The position numbers and the translations under genes are program-made. The notes beneath the pieces are model-generated. The model did not search any database and was not told where the DNA came from. It saw only the letters and a list, made by a program, of their open reading frames with translations. From the NCBI RefSeq assembly GCF_001659605.2, contig NC_035161.2, positions 6,761,662 to 6,825,661 of the forward strand: a stretch of DNA of 64,000 nucleotides, given 5' to 3'. How positions within the stretch are numbered: position 1 is the stretch's first letter; each line of letters starts with the position of its first letter. Below, piece after piece: positions 30,725-42,210 of the stretch. Source of the stretch: Manihot esculenta (Eukaryota > Streptophyta > Magnoliopsida > Malpighiales > Euphorbiaceae).

Positions 30725-30920
30725 CAGCAGCGGCGGTGGCGGCTCCAGCAATGGCGACACAGTTGCGGCAGCAGGAAAAGCAGCAGCAACAGCGACGGCG
30801 AGGCGATGGCAACGCGCGACAGCCACGGGAACAGCGGCGGCGACGGCGGGGGTGGCGACAGTGGCAAGGAGAAGGATGCGGCGCTGAGGAGAAGAGAAGA
30901 GAGGAAAAGGGTGGCTGAAA
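30725..30920. other. CGG-rich patch with spurious ORFs
   Basis: A GC-rich, CGGCGG-rich stretch in an AT-rich setting next to the right CACTA subterminal region. Both strands have ORFs of about 60 codons with low-complexity Gln/Arg or Ser/Pro content. It may be captured host sequence or a simple repeat. I do not support a protein here. Confidence 0.4.
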
Positions 30921-30969
30921 TCAAAAGAGAGATGAAAGAGAATAGGGTTTTTTTTATATTGTTTGTATT

Positions 30970-31196
30970 TTCTGACGGATTAGCGACGGAATAAATTCCG
31001 TCGCTAATATTTTAATATTTTAAAAATCCGTCGCTAATATTTTAAAAATCCGTCGCTAATTCATCACAAATCCGTCGGAAATATAAACATAAATTATTCA
31101 TCGCTGATCCGTCACTAATTTCATTGCTAAATTTTTTTTTCGACAGAAGGAATTTTCGTCACTAAATCCGTCGCTGATAGTCAGTTTTTTTGTAGT
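30970..31196. repeat. CACTA right terminal inverted repeat and subterminal repeats
   Basis: Repeated AATCCGTCGCTAATATTTTA and related CGTCG motifs lead to CCGTCGCTGATAGTCAG and the terminal GTTTTTTTGTAGTT, the mirror of the left end. Confidence 0.85.
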
Positions 31197-31200
31197 TGCA

Positions 31201-31602
31201 AAATAATGCAATATGAGTATGAATAAAGCTGGTGTGCATCGTAAGTTGCAACTGCAAGAGCTGAAAGAAATTCGGAATGAAGCTTATGATAATTCCAGAA
31301 TATACAAAGCAAGAACCAAGGCATTGCATGATCAATTAATTTCTAGAAAACAATTTTCAGTTGGTCAAAAAGTTATGTTATATGATTCTAGACTGAAATT
31401 ATTTCCTGGTAAATTACGAACTAGATGGGTTGATCCTTTTATTGTCACCAATATTTTTTCTAATGGTGCTGTAGAAATAAGAAGTATGGACACCAGCAAG
31501 TCATTCAAGGTTAATGGCCATCGTTTAAAACATTTTTATGAGAATTTCGGGCCACAGCAGGTTGAGGAAGTTAATCTCTGTGATCTCTCTCCACTCCTTT
31601 AA
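31201..31602 (+). pseudogene. Integrase C-terminal part of the Athila-like host element
   Basis: The open segment from 31213 (MSMNKAGVHRKLQLQELKEI) continues with FSVGQKVMLYDSRLKLFPG, LRTRWVDPFIVTNIF and KSFKVNGHRLKHFYENF, the normal C-terminal end of Ty3/gypsy integrase of this lineage, and ends at TAA 31600. It resumes the protein broken at 15414 after about ten residues are lost. The part from 31213 has no internal stop. Confidence 0.9.
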
Positions 31603-31996
31603 CTAACTTGCAAGGAAGTGAAGTCTAGCTAAGACTTTAAATTAGAACTACTTTTTTTATTCTCTGGATAACATTTTATTTATAAAAAAAAATTCTACAG
31701 AGATATGTTTATGTTCTTGGTTATGCCCATAACCAACCATACAAGTCATAAGAATATTCTTTGTTTGATCTTTAGTTTCATTCAATTTTATTTCTTTGTT
31801 TTTATCCTCAGTCATCTTTTCCTGTGGTAAGTTCTACAGGTATGTGATTTTATATTTATGGTTGTGTTTTGAAAACAAAAAGTGGTATTATGGTTAAATT
31901 TATTTAGTTATTTTTTTTCCTCTTTACCCTTTACTTTTACTCTTCCTAAACCTAATTTCCCTTTTATCTCTTCTCTCCTATAGCAGCAAATAACCC
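31603..31996 (+). other. Spacer between pol and ORF3 of the host element
   Basis: Noncoding and T-rich, ending in a pyrimidine tract and CTATAGCAG about 12 bases before the ORF3 ATG, which looks like a 3' splice site. Athila-type elements are reported to express their third ORF by splicing; use here is inference. Confidence 0.5.
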
Positions 31997-32605
31997 ATGG
32001 CTCCCAAAAGACGCTCCACCTCCACCTCTGACGGTCGGCGAGTTCGTACCTTTACTGGTCGCAAGCCGCCAACACCAGCCGCCGCCACTACCTCTCCATC
32101 TCCGCTGGCCGCGACGCCCAACACACGCGCAGATCGCAACCCGCGTGCTTCACCAGATCGTGCCACCACCTCTCCATCGTTGACGTGCGCCACCATCCGC
32201 GAGCAAGATCGACTCGTTTCCACTGCCGCCGCTCATTCCTCGTCGTCTCGCGCCGTGCAACTCGCCTTGAATCCCTCACACGCATCCATCGCGGACACCA
32301 ACCCACGTGCCAAGCCACCACCTTGCGCTGGTCCACAACCCTCAGCCACCACCAACGGTGAGCAACTTTCTGACTTGCATCACTCCACTTCCACCTCTTC
32401 AGCAGACCAGTTTCCTACCTCTCCCATCAATAATCCCGCTGTGGTAAATACTTCTGTTTTGCTGGTATCCAGACACGGGATAGACATCACTTACCTCCGG
32501 TTCCATAACGGTAACTTTCGTTTTACAAATGCAAAAGAAAAAGCCAGATGTGCCTTTGTTTCAACTCTTCAACTCTTCCTATTGTACAAGGTAAAATCTA
32601 CATGA
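31997..32605 (+). CDS. Env-like third ORF of the Athila-like host element (uncertain)
   Basis: A 202-codon frame starts MAPKRRSTSTSDGRRVRTFT. The first 150 residues are rich in Ser, Thr, Pro and Ala. The C-terminal part is more regular (VLLVSRHGIDITYLRFHN, KARCAFVSTLQLFLLY). No membrane helix or signal peptide is obvious. Position after pol and the MAPKR start match the extra ORF of Athila-like elements, sometimes called env-like because of its place. The frame is much shorter than usual, so it is probably truncated. GC content is higher than the flanks. No function is assigned. Confidence 0.45.
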   Translation: MAPKRRSTSTSDGRRVRTFTGRKPPTPAAATTSPSPLAATPNTRADRNPRASPDRATTSPSLTCATIREQDRLVSTAAAHSSSSRAVQLALNPSHASIADTNPRAKPPPCAGPQPSATTNGEQLSDLHHSTSTSSADQFPTSPINNPAVVNTSVLLVSRHGIDITYLRFHNGNFRFTNAKEKARCAFVSTLQLFLLYKVKST

Positions 32606-33707
32606 CTTACAGAAATTAGATTTAAATGTGGATGTGTATTGGGATAAATTTTTTGCCATTAATTGTCCAATTTACTATGAACTTATTTAGAAATTTTGTT
32701 TCACCTTTTCTGTTGATTCACTAATAGGTTGCACAGGTTGTTAAATTCAGATTAATGGGTCAAAGATTTGCATATTCACTATGACATGGGTCTACTATGC
32801 AAAAATGGTGGTGCTGTATTTTCTATTTGTGCTCCAGGTCCCATCATCCCGCAACCCGACCGAGTGTTCAAAAAAGAAGTGCTTTACGCACGGCTCCTTT
32901 TACCTCTAGTATTGCTAATCCTCCATTTGATGTCAACAAGCTTTTCAAGCCCTCAATAACAGAATTGATGAGATGGAGAGTCGATTTAAAAATATCTTGG
33001 AGTGAATTGCTACTCATCTAGCACGTTTAGCTAACAACATCAGCGATGTGCGGGCTACAATTCGATCTCAATACTGACAGTAGCAGTAGCAGTAGGAGTA
33101 GGAGTCCTCACATCCTTTGGGTTATATTTTAAACTCTCTTCTTATTTATTTACTTATTTATTTTTGTTGTGTTCCAAGTGTGGGGGAATAGCTGGGTTGT
33201 TTTATTTTTTTTTATTAGGTCGAGGACATTGTGATCCAAGTGTGGGGAGAGTATGTACACTTGTTTAGTTTTAATTGTTCTTTTTGTTTTATTTGATTTG
33301 TTTATCTCAGTTTTAATTATTCTTTTTGTTTTATTTGATTTGTTTATCTCCTTAAAAAAATAAAAATAAAACTTAAAAATTAAAAATAAAAATAAAACAA
33401 AAGTTGACTTTTAAAGTTAAATTGAATTATTTTATATAGCTGGCATAAATAGCTTTCGCTTACCTTTTTATGCATTTTTCTTTATGGTTTGAAATGTGTA
33501 AACTTATGTTTAAGTGAATTGATATTGCTTGATAAAAGATCAATAGTGCATTCTGAAATTCTATTTTTAACCTACTGCAGTGAGTCTTGATACTATCCTA
33601 GGCAACTAAGTTAAAAAAAAATTATTATTATTAATTTTTTGAGTGGTTTACCAACATTGGCTGGTTCAAATTTGTGGATAGAAAAAGCTAATGATTGGGA
33701 GAATTAT
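32606..33707 (+). other. 3' untranslated region of the host element with polypurine-like modules
   Basis: No supported gene. AAGTGTGGGGGA at 33176-33187 and GAGGACA...AAGTGTGGGGA at 33222-33248 resemble the polypurine tract far downstream at 46385. Simple A/T-rich repeats follow (33290-33420). The solo LTR starts after ATTAT at 33703-33707. Confidence 0.6.
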
Positions 33708-34567
33708 TGTAACGACCCGAAAATCGGACCGCTACCGGCGTTAGGATCCAGGTCGGCTTAAGGCCGCCGGGACCCGTAGCAAGCCTAACATGCATCCTGT
33801 AAACCTGTTTAATCCCATACATGATCAACAACATACATAAAAATTTAAAACTTTTCTTTCCTTCATTCTCTCATACACCAACTCGACCTGTGCATGCACT
33901 GAACATAAACATAATCATAGACATTGGCCCCTCTGTGGGACCTCATCAATGCCCCCAATGGGTGGCATAACATGTGTTGAGTTGGTTTACATAAGCATCA
34001 ATAAACATCTAAGATCATGTAATAAAAGGGATACCATACACATAGGGTCAAGCACAATCTCTAATCCTCAATATCATTATATTACATAACTATTCATAAC
34101 TCTACATCATTATACAATTTGTCATGTCCACATTCTAGCTATTACATACACAAGACTTCATTACTCTTGCTGACCTCCTGGTCTACCCTGTACCTGCAAG
34201 CCTGGGGGTTAAGGGAGAGGGGTGAGCTACAAGAGCCCAGTGAGCAGAATAATAAAACATTTGAAACATATGATAACATGAAATGCATCACATCACAGCT
34301 AATCACATCAAGGATGAATTTGTCACCAATAGTCCTCTACATGGTCCAACTGTGCCAGGGGCGTAGAATGGGCCTCACTGGTCTTTCTCTTACATAATCA
34401 TAACATAGCATAATATAACATTCCAACTGTGCCAGGGGCGTAGAATGGGCCTCACTGGTCTTCCGTACCGTATCATCATCATATCATAACATATGAGGAC
34501 TAAAGGATCATTCAACATTCATCCGCATCATCAACATATTATGCAATGCAATATATTCGTGAGTTCT
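33708..34567 (-). repeat. Solo LTR S2, left segment
   Basis: It starts TGTAACGACCCG after the duplication ATTAT (33703-33707). It is interrupted at GTTCT (34563-34567) by copy 2 and continues at 44486. Total length without the insertion is 2249 bp. Confidence 0.93.
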
Positions 34568-36859
34568 TGTAATACCCGGCTAGACTCCGGTATCGAAATT
34601 CCTACCGTCCGGTGGAATCTCGGATGTCGGAAGCCTCTAGTAGGGTAGAATCATGTTTTTATAAAATGTTTTAAGGTATTTCATGGTTTTAAGTAAAAAT
34701 GGAAATGAGTTTTTGTATAAAAACAACCTTGAAGGAAAACTCAGGTTCGGCCGCCGAACATGCATGCCTTCGGGAGCGCCTTTAGGCCCCCGAAAGCATA
34801 AGTGAGGAAAGTCCAGGTTCGACCGCTGAACCTCAAGTTCGGCCGCCGAACATGGCATGCATGCGGAGGCACGTTCGGCCCCCGAACGTGGCTTGGCCAG
34901 CCACTATAAAAGGGTCCCTTAGCCGAAAACGGGTGAGCTTTTTCCCCATTTCCGGCCAAGGTGAGTTCTTCGCCACCCCTCACCGATCTTGAGTCTTTTC
35001 CTTCAGATCTTTCGAGTTTTTCACAAGTTTTTACTTTGTTTTGAAGATTTTTGAGTTTTAAGCAAGTTTTGGAGCTTTGAGGTTCAAGAACCCAAAAATC
35101 TCCCACCTCCGAGTTTAGGACGTCTCTCTCTCGATCTTCAAGAGGTAAGAGCCGATCTTAAACTCATTTCATGTTTAAAGTAAGTTTTATGCAAGATCTA
35201 TGGGGTAGAATGCATGTTTAGCTCATGGTTAGGTTATGGGTTTTATTTGTGTTTTTGAACAATGTGAGTTGCTTGTGTGTTGTAGTTGGGGTTTTTGATG
35301 GTTTGATGCCCCTAGGAACTTGTATGTTTGCTTGTGTATGATTGGGAATGTTGTAGAATAGGTTTATGCATGTTTGGGTAGTTTTGGAAGCGAATGTGCA
35401 TAGGAGAGCTGAGTTTCTGCCACTAAGGGAGAAACCAGGTTCGGCAGCCGAAGGAACTTTCGGCCGCCGAACATGCTTGTGGAGGCAGCCTTATGCTGCC
35501 GAAGCTTGCCCCCGAAAGGAGACTTTCGTCTCTGTCTGGGACTTTTGGCCGCCGAAAGTGCCGCCGAACTTGCATGAGTTTCGCCTCTGTCTGGGAGTTT
35601 CGGCCGCCGAAGGTGCCGCCGAACCTGCCTGACTTTCGGCTCTGGAGGGATTTTCGGCCGCTGAACCTGCCGCCGAAAGTGCCCTGTTCAGCCATTTCTT
35701 GCATGTTGTTCTATGATTATTCCATGATGTTTTAGGGGGTTTTTGGGGAATAGTTTAGAGTTATGTTCATGTATGTTGGTCCCTCATTTGAGTCCACCTG
35801 TGTAGGTTCGGACCCGAGGAACCGAGGACCCCCGCAGTGAGTCTGTTGCCCCAGTGTCTGGTCAGAGCTATCCAGAGGTGAGTGGAATAAACCTTTACTT
35901 TTAAAGTAAATAAATTTCAAAGTTTTGAGCATTGTTCATGCATCATGAATGCCATGTGATGAATTAGGTTGCTTGCATTAGAATTCATGAATATGTTGCA
36001 TTGCACATTTTGATGTTGATGTGGATGAATGTTGAATGATCCATAGCCCTCGATCTATGATATGACGATATGATATGTACAGTACGGAAAGTAAGACCAG
36101 TGGGACCCATTCTACGTTCGCTGGCACTATGTAAGGGAAATACCAGGACCCATTCTACGTTCTGGCATAGTTGGACAATATTATGTTATGATATGTAAGG
36201 GAAAGACCAGGACCCATTCTACGTTCTGGCACAGTTGGACCATGTAGAGGGCTATTGGTGACAAGTTCATCCTTGATGTGATTAGCTGTGATGTGATGCA
36301 TTTCATGTTATCATATGTTTTAAGTGTTTTATTATTCTGCTCACTGGGCTCTAGTAGCTCACCCCTCTCCCAATTTCCCCAGGATTGCAGGTACAGGGTA
36401 GACCAGGAGGTTTACAAGAGTAATGAAGTCACGTGTATGTAATAGTTAGTGTGGACATGATAAATGTATTAATGTTATGTAAGAGTACAGTTTCAGTTAT
36501 GTAATGATATTGAGGATTAGATATTGTGCTTGACATTGTATATGAGGTATCCCTTTTATTACATGATCAAAATGTTTTATTATGTTCATGAAAGCCAACT
36601 CATCTTATGATGTATCGCCCATTGGGGCATTGATGAGATCCCACAGAGGGATCATGATTATGATTATGGCTATGTGCAGTATATGTTCAGGTTGAGTTGG
36701 ATGTATGAAAGAAAAGTTTTAAATTTTTATGTATTTTCTTGATCATGTATGGGATTAAACAGGTTTCCAGGATGTATGTTTGGCTTGCTACGGGTCCCGG
36801 CGGCCTTAAGTCGACCCGGATCCTAGCGCCGGTAGCGGTCCGATTTTCGGGTCGTTACA
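34568..36859 (+). repeat. 5' LTR of copy 2
   Basis: 2292 bp, TGTAATACCC...GTTACA. Relative to the 3' LTR it lacks 20 bp in the upstream palindrome cluster (about 34757) and has 55 extra bp in the downstream cluster (about 35568-35622). Both differences consist of whole palindrome-containing segments. Confidence 0.95.
34905..34912 (+). promoter_or_regulatory. TATA box of copy 2 5' LTR
   Basis: TATAAAAG sits just after the upstream palindrome cluster and the GGCCAGCCAC block, as in the other LTRs. Expected start of transcription is about 30 bases downstream. Confidence 0.7.
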
Positions 36860-37123
36860 GAATGGTATCAGAGCCCTAGGTTCATAGGATCGGACCTAGA
36901 GTGTCGGGCTCATAGATGTTCTAGAAGGTCAAGCACAATAGGAAGATCATGTCCACTAGGATAGGATGTGGAGTCCTGTCTTGTATGATGATGTGAAATG
37001 CCATGATTTTATACATGTGCATTGATGCTATGATATGAATGATATGTTTATGTGATGAGGGTTCATGTGTGCCCATATGAACCATATGATGCTAATGTTT
37101 ATGTGATGTGTATTGTTTTTCAG
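35145..37123 (+). other. Possible leader intron of copy 2
   Basis: Donor AAGAG|GTAAGAG (35145) lies about 235 bases after the TATA box. Acceptor TTGTTTTTCAG ends at 37123, eight bases before the gag ATG at 37132. The arrangement matches copy 1. Splicing is not proven. Confidence 0.35.
36863..36876 (+). other. Primer-binding site of copy 2 (initiator tRNA-Met)
   Basis: TGGTATCAGAGCCC begins three bases after the 5' LTR. Confidence 0.95.
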
Positions 37124-37131
37124 AAAACAGG

Positions 37132-38544
37132 ATGAGAGGAACCCGTCGATCTGCAAGATTGACTGGAGTACCACCTGAGGATGAGGGCACGAGCGCCCGT
37201 CCTCCTACATTGCCTAGGGCAATGTCATGTAGAGCAAACAGAGAAAGAGTGTCAAGGGACCCTAGAAGGTCTTTTGATGCTAGCAGAAGGGGGACAGATA
37301 GAGGAGGAAGTTCTTCAGATGTGAGGGAGGTTACGGAAGAGGATCAGAGGAGGGATGGGAATCTGGATGTTAGCATGGAGGAAGAGGGGACAGGGGAGTC
37401 TCAGGGAGGCGTTCAGGCCTCGGGGTATGGTTTTCCACCCCATTATCCACCCTTTCCACAGGGTTCGGGGTATCCGATGGGAGGCACATCGGATTACTCC
37501 AGCTTTAACCCCTACCCTACCTACATGCCTTATCCACCTTTCTATCCACCTTACACACAGTACCCAGCTTATCCACCCTCACCCTTCTATCCTAACCCGG
37601 CAAACCCCACCTCGGGGAATGCTGCACCCCCACCTCCACCACCTACAGAACCAACAGCCCCAGTTACTCAACCTCCTAGACCTAGCTCAGCCGATGGGAG
37701 CAAAGTAAAGATGACAGATTACCTTAAGCTGGATGCTCCCAAATACAAGTCAGGGGATGACCCCTTTGAGTATCTGAGAGTAGTAAAGACAATAACTGAT
37801 GAGCTAGGGGCGAATGATAGCAGGGCCATTCAGATGGCAGGGTTCACTTTAAAGTGCAAGAAGGCACGGGAATGGTTCAAGTGTTATGTGGACCCGAGAC
37901 TAGACGGCATGACATGGGAGGAATTTGCGAATGAGTTCGCTAGTTGGGCTTTTCCAGACAGTTCCAGAGAACTGAAGATGATTGAGTTTGAGTAACTGAG
38001 GCAGACAGAGCACATGAGCGTAGAGGAGTTCATGGATAAATTCTTAGAGCTATTGCCTTTCTCAGGGCAAGCTCTAGATTCAGATACGAAGAAAGCCAAG
38101 AGATATGTGATGAAGCTGCATTCCAGGTACTCCTCGTTGATCCAGTCAGTTGAGAGGGAAAGTTTCCACACTGTGGTGGATATGGCTCGAAGGATGGAAG
38201 CGAGTGCTATAGTTGAGGGGTCAGTGAAGCAGTCAGTGACCCAGTCTTCAGGGGTTAAGACCCTAGGCAGAGGAGGGCCAGGTCTCTCTTCTCAGAGCTC
38301 AAGTAAGAAGAGGTGGGATAACACCACCAAGAAGCCGAAGAAGAATAAGTTTTGGAATAAGTTGAAATCCGGTCTGGGATTTGGCGGTGGCTCGAGCTCA
38401 GGCTCAGATGGTACAGAATGCCAGAGGTGTGGAAGGCCGCACAGGGGAGTGTGTCGAGCTGGGACTAATACATGTTTCAGATGTGGACAGGAGGGACACA
38501 TGGCTCGGGAGTGTCCTAGAGCACCTTTTATGGGCCAGCCCTAG
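37132..38544 (+). pseudogene. Gag of copy 2, with internal stop
   Basis: It is homologous along its length to copy 1 Gag: Pro/Tyr-rich N-terminus, Retrotrans_gag domain, CQRCGRPHRGVC and CFRCGQEGHMARECP. A TAA at 37993-37995 interrupts the Retrotrans_gag domain where copy 1 has CAG, and the frame ends at TAG 38542-38544. The start MRGTRRSARLTG was chosen by conservation with copy 1 and its place after the acceptor-like CAG; an in-frame ATG at 37108 lies upstream. Confidence 0.92.
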
Positions 38545-41500
38545 CAGACAGCTTCTGGTAGTGTGGCACAGCCAGTAGCTCCAGCCACAACTCAGGGCAG
38601 TGGCAGAGGTAGAGGGAGAGGGGCAGCCTCTTCTTCTGGTTCCCGAGGTGAAGGTCCATCAGCTCCAGCCAGGATCTTCACCATGACTCAGCAGGAGGCT
38701 AACACATCCAACACCGTGGTGTCAGGTAATCTCGTCATTGGGTGTTCTGATGTGTATGCTTTAATGGACCCGGGTGCATCTCATTCTTTTATTGCTCCGA
38801 GAGCCGTTGAGAGGTTGGGTCTGATAGTCTCTGGGTTAGAGTGTTCCCTATGGGTCAGTGGACCCAAGTGTGACCCGTCAGTGGCAGAGTCAGTCTGCCA
38901 GTACAGTCCAGTTTTTGTTGAGGGAAGATGCCTCTCCGCCGACCTTGTGGTTCTAGATTTGACAGACTTTGACGTCATTCTAGGGATAGATTGGCTATCT
39001 ACCCATGGTGCTACCTTGGACTGCAGAGACAAGGTAGTCAGGTTCAGAGATCAGAACGGGTCAGAGGTCGTCTTCAGAGGAGACAAGAGGGGCACACCTA
39101 GAGGTCTGATATCAGCTCTTCAAGCTCTTAGGTTGCTTAGGAAGGGATGTCAGGGGTTTTTGGCTCATGTGAGAGAGCTTAGTAGTCAGGTCAGGGAGCC
39201 AGCCTCGGTGCCAGTTGTCAGAGAGTTTCAGGATGTCTTTCCAGATGAGCTTCCAGGTTTACCACCTGATAGGGAGATAGAGTTCGAAATAGAGTTGGTG
39301 CCTGGAGCTAGACCGATCTCTATCCCTCCCTACAGGATGGCCCCAGCCGAGTTGAAGGAATTGAAAGAGCAGTTGCAAGAGTTGGTAGAAAAGGGCTTCA
39401 TCCGACAGAGTACCTCACCTTGGGGTGCTCCGGTCTTGTTTGTGAGAAAGAAGGATGGATCCCTCAGACTTTGTATCGACTACAGGCAGTTGAACAAAGT
39501 CACTACCAAAAATAGGTACCCTCTGCCAAGGATCGATGATCTATTCGACCAGCTAGCAGGAGCGGGTTGTTTCTCCAAAATAGATCTAAGATCGGGGTAC
39601 CATTAGCTAAGGATAAGGGATGAAGATGTGCCAAAGACAGCTTTCAGGACCAGATATGGGCATTTTGAGTTCCTTGTGATACCGTTTGGGTTAACCAACG
39701 CCCCTGCAGCATTCATGGATCTCATGAACAGAGTATTTAGTCAATACCTGGATCACTTCGTTATTGTCTTCATAGATGATATCTTAGTGTATTCCAGGAA
39801 CGCAGAGGAGCATGCCCATCATCTGAGGTTGGTTCTGCAGACTTTAAGGGAACATGGCTTGTATGCCAAGTTCTCTAAGTGTGAGTTCTGGCTGAGGAGC
39901 ATTTCGTTCTTGGGGCATGTGGTGTCAGAAAATGGTATAGAGGTAGACCCCAAGAAGACAGAAACTGTGGCTAACTGGCCTAGACCCACTTCAGTAACGG
40001 AGATCAGGAGTTTCTTGGGTTTGGCAGGTTACTACAGGAGGTTCGTTCAGGACTTCTCAAAGATAGCAGCTCCTCTGACCAGGTTAACCAGGAAGAATCA
40101 AAAGTTTCTGTGGACCGACCAGTGCGAAGAGAGTTTTGAAGAGCTTAAGAAGAGGTTGACTTCAGCACCAGTTTTAGCTCTGCCATCTAGTGATGAGGAC
40201 TTTACAGTCTTTTGTGATGCATCCCGTGTGGGACTGGGTTGTGTACTAATGCAGAATGAGAGGGTGATCGCTTATGCTTCTAGGCAGCTGAAGAAGCATG
40301 AGTTGAATTACCCCACGCATGACCTTGAGATGGCAGCAGTAATCTTTGCACTCAAGATGTGGAGGCACTACCTCTATGGGGTAAAATGTGAGATCTTCAC
40401 AGATCATAAAAGCCTGCAGTACATCCTGAGTCAAAGAGATTTGAACTTGAGACAGAGAAGATGGGTGGAGCTGCTGAGTGACTATGATTGCAAGATTCAG
40501 TACCATCCGGGTAAGGCGAATGTTGTGGCAGACGCCTTAAGCCGGAAATCACTCGGCAGTTTATCCCACATATCGGCAGAGAGGAGGCCAGTGGTGAAGG
40601 AGTTCTACAAGCTCATTGAGGAAGGTCTACAGATGGAGTTGTCTGGTACAGGTGCCTTGGTGGCCCAGATGAGAGTGGCACCCGTGTTTCTGGAGCAGGT
40701 GGCTCAGAAACAGCATGAGGACCTGGAGTTAGTAAAGATTGCCAGGACTGTTCAGTCAGGCAATGATAGTGAGTTCAGATTCGACAGCAAGGGGATCCTC
40801 TGCTATGGGAGCAGACTATGTGTACCAGATGACATAGGGCTAAAAGGAGACATTATGAGAGAGGCTCATAATGCAAGATACAGCATTCACCCCGGAGCCA
40901 CCAAGATGTATCAAGATCTAAAGAAGGTTTATTGGTGGCCAGCTATGAAGAAGGAAGTGGCACAGTTTGTGTCAGCCTGCGAAGTGTGTCAGAGGGTGAA
41001 GCTGGAACATCAGAAGCCGGCTGGAATGCTTAACCCGCTACCCATTCCAGAATGGAAATGGGAAAATATAGCTATGGACTTCGTAGTGGGGTTACTGGCG
41101 GCGTCCAACAGATTGGACTCCATATGGGTGATTGTGGATAGACTCACTAAATCTGCTCACTTCATCCCTGTCAGGAGTGGCTATTCTGTGGACAAGTTGG
41201 CGCAGGTGTATGTAGATGAGATCGTCAGACTGCATGGGGTTCCTGTTTCGATAGTGTCAGATAGAGGGCCCCAGTTCACCTCCAGGTTTTGGCGGAGTCT
41301 GCAGAGTGCCATGGGTACTAGGTTGGATTTCAGCACTGCCTTCCACCCCCAGACTGACGGACAGTCAGAAAGGACCATCCAGACTATCGAGGATATGCTT
41401 AGAATGTGTGTGCTGGACTTTGGCGGTTCTTGGAGGCAGCATCTACCTTTGGTGGAGTTTGCCTACAATAACAGCCATCATGCTAGCATCGGGATGGCTC

Positions 41501-42111
41501 CATATGAAGCTTTGTATGGGAGGAAGTGCAGATCACCTGTTTGCTGGGAAGAAGTTGGAGAAAAGGCCTTGGCAGGGCCTGAGCTAGTAGAGATTACCAG
41601 CAGAGTAGTACCCCTAATCAGAGAAAGGATCAAGACTGCTGCAAGCAGACAGAAGAGTTATGCAGACATCCGCAGAAGGCAGGTCGAGTTTCAGGAGGGG
41701 GATCTGGTATTGCTCAAGGTGTCTCCTATGAAAGGAGTGGTTCGCTTTGGGAAGAAAGGTAAACTAGCCCCATGATACATCGGGCCCTTCCAAATCTTGC
41801 AAAAGATTGGGAATGTGTCGTACAAGCTGGATTTACCTACTTCAATGGAAAGAATCCATCCGGTTTTCCATGTTTCAATGTTGAGGAAGTTTGTGTCAGA
41901 TCCGAGCAAGGTTCTTAGTGAGCCTGATGTGGAGGTCCAAGAGGATCTCACCTATGTTGAACAGCCAGTACGGATCATAGACACCCAGATCAGAAAGTTA
42001 AGGAACAAGGAAATCCCGATGGTGAAAGTCCTGTGGAACCACCACAATTTGGAGGAATGCACTTGGGAGACACGGGAGTCTATGCTCCAGCAGTACCCTC
42101 ATCTATTTTAA
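38545..42111 (+). pseudogene. Pol of copy 2, with internal stops
   Basis: It is in the same frame as gag and carries the same domains as copy 1: DPGAS protease, RT with FIDD, RNase H FCDAS, integrase CEVCQRV and VSDRGPQF, and chromodomain [19 protein letters not shown] at 39604-39606 breaks RT just after DLRSGYH, and TGA at 41773-41775 lies between integrase and chromodomain. There are no frameshifts. All stops are explained by C-to-T or G-to-A changes relative to copy 1, the pattern left by deamination of methylated cytosine. Confidence 0.95.
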
Positions 42112-42210
42112 GGTTAGATCTCTATGTGTTTATGTGCTATGTATGTATGTATGTTATGTTTCATGCCATGCTATGTGCTAGTTGAGGTACATTCGGGGAC
42201 GAATGTTCTT

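Larger units (their letters stand above)
15415..31196 (-). mobile_element. Degenerate CACTA (En/Spm) DNA transposon carrying nested insertions
   Basis: The ends are inverted repeats: left TACTACAAAAAAACAG (15415 on) and right, read inward, AACTACAAAAAAACTG (31196 inward), both followed by ACTATCAGCGACGG. The canonical CACTA start has lost its first base identity at each end. Both ends carry subterminal arrays of CCGTCGCTAA/CCGTCGG motifs. The - strand holds a Tnp2-type transposase remnant in the usual domain order and the start of a second TnpA-like gene. No clear 3-bp target duplication was found, and about 30 bases of the host integrase seem missing at the right junction. Own sequence is about 5.8 kb once the nested LTR insertions are removed. 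Confidence 0.88.

Noticed and set aside
30736..30918. Gln/Arg-rich ORF on + and Ser/Pro-rich ORF on -
   Set aside because: Low-complexity trinucleotide-driven frames on both strands; no domain or conserved motif.
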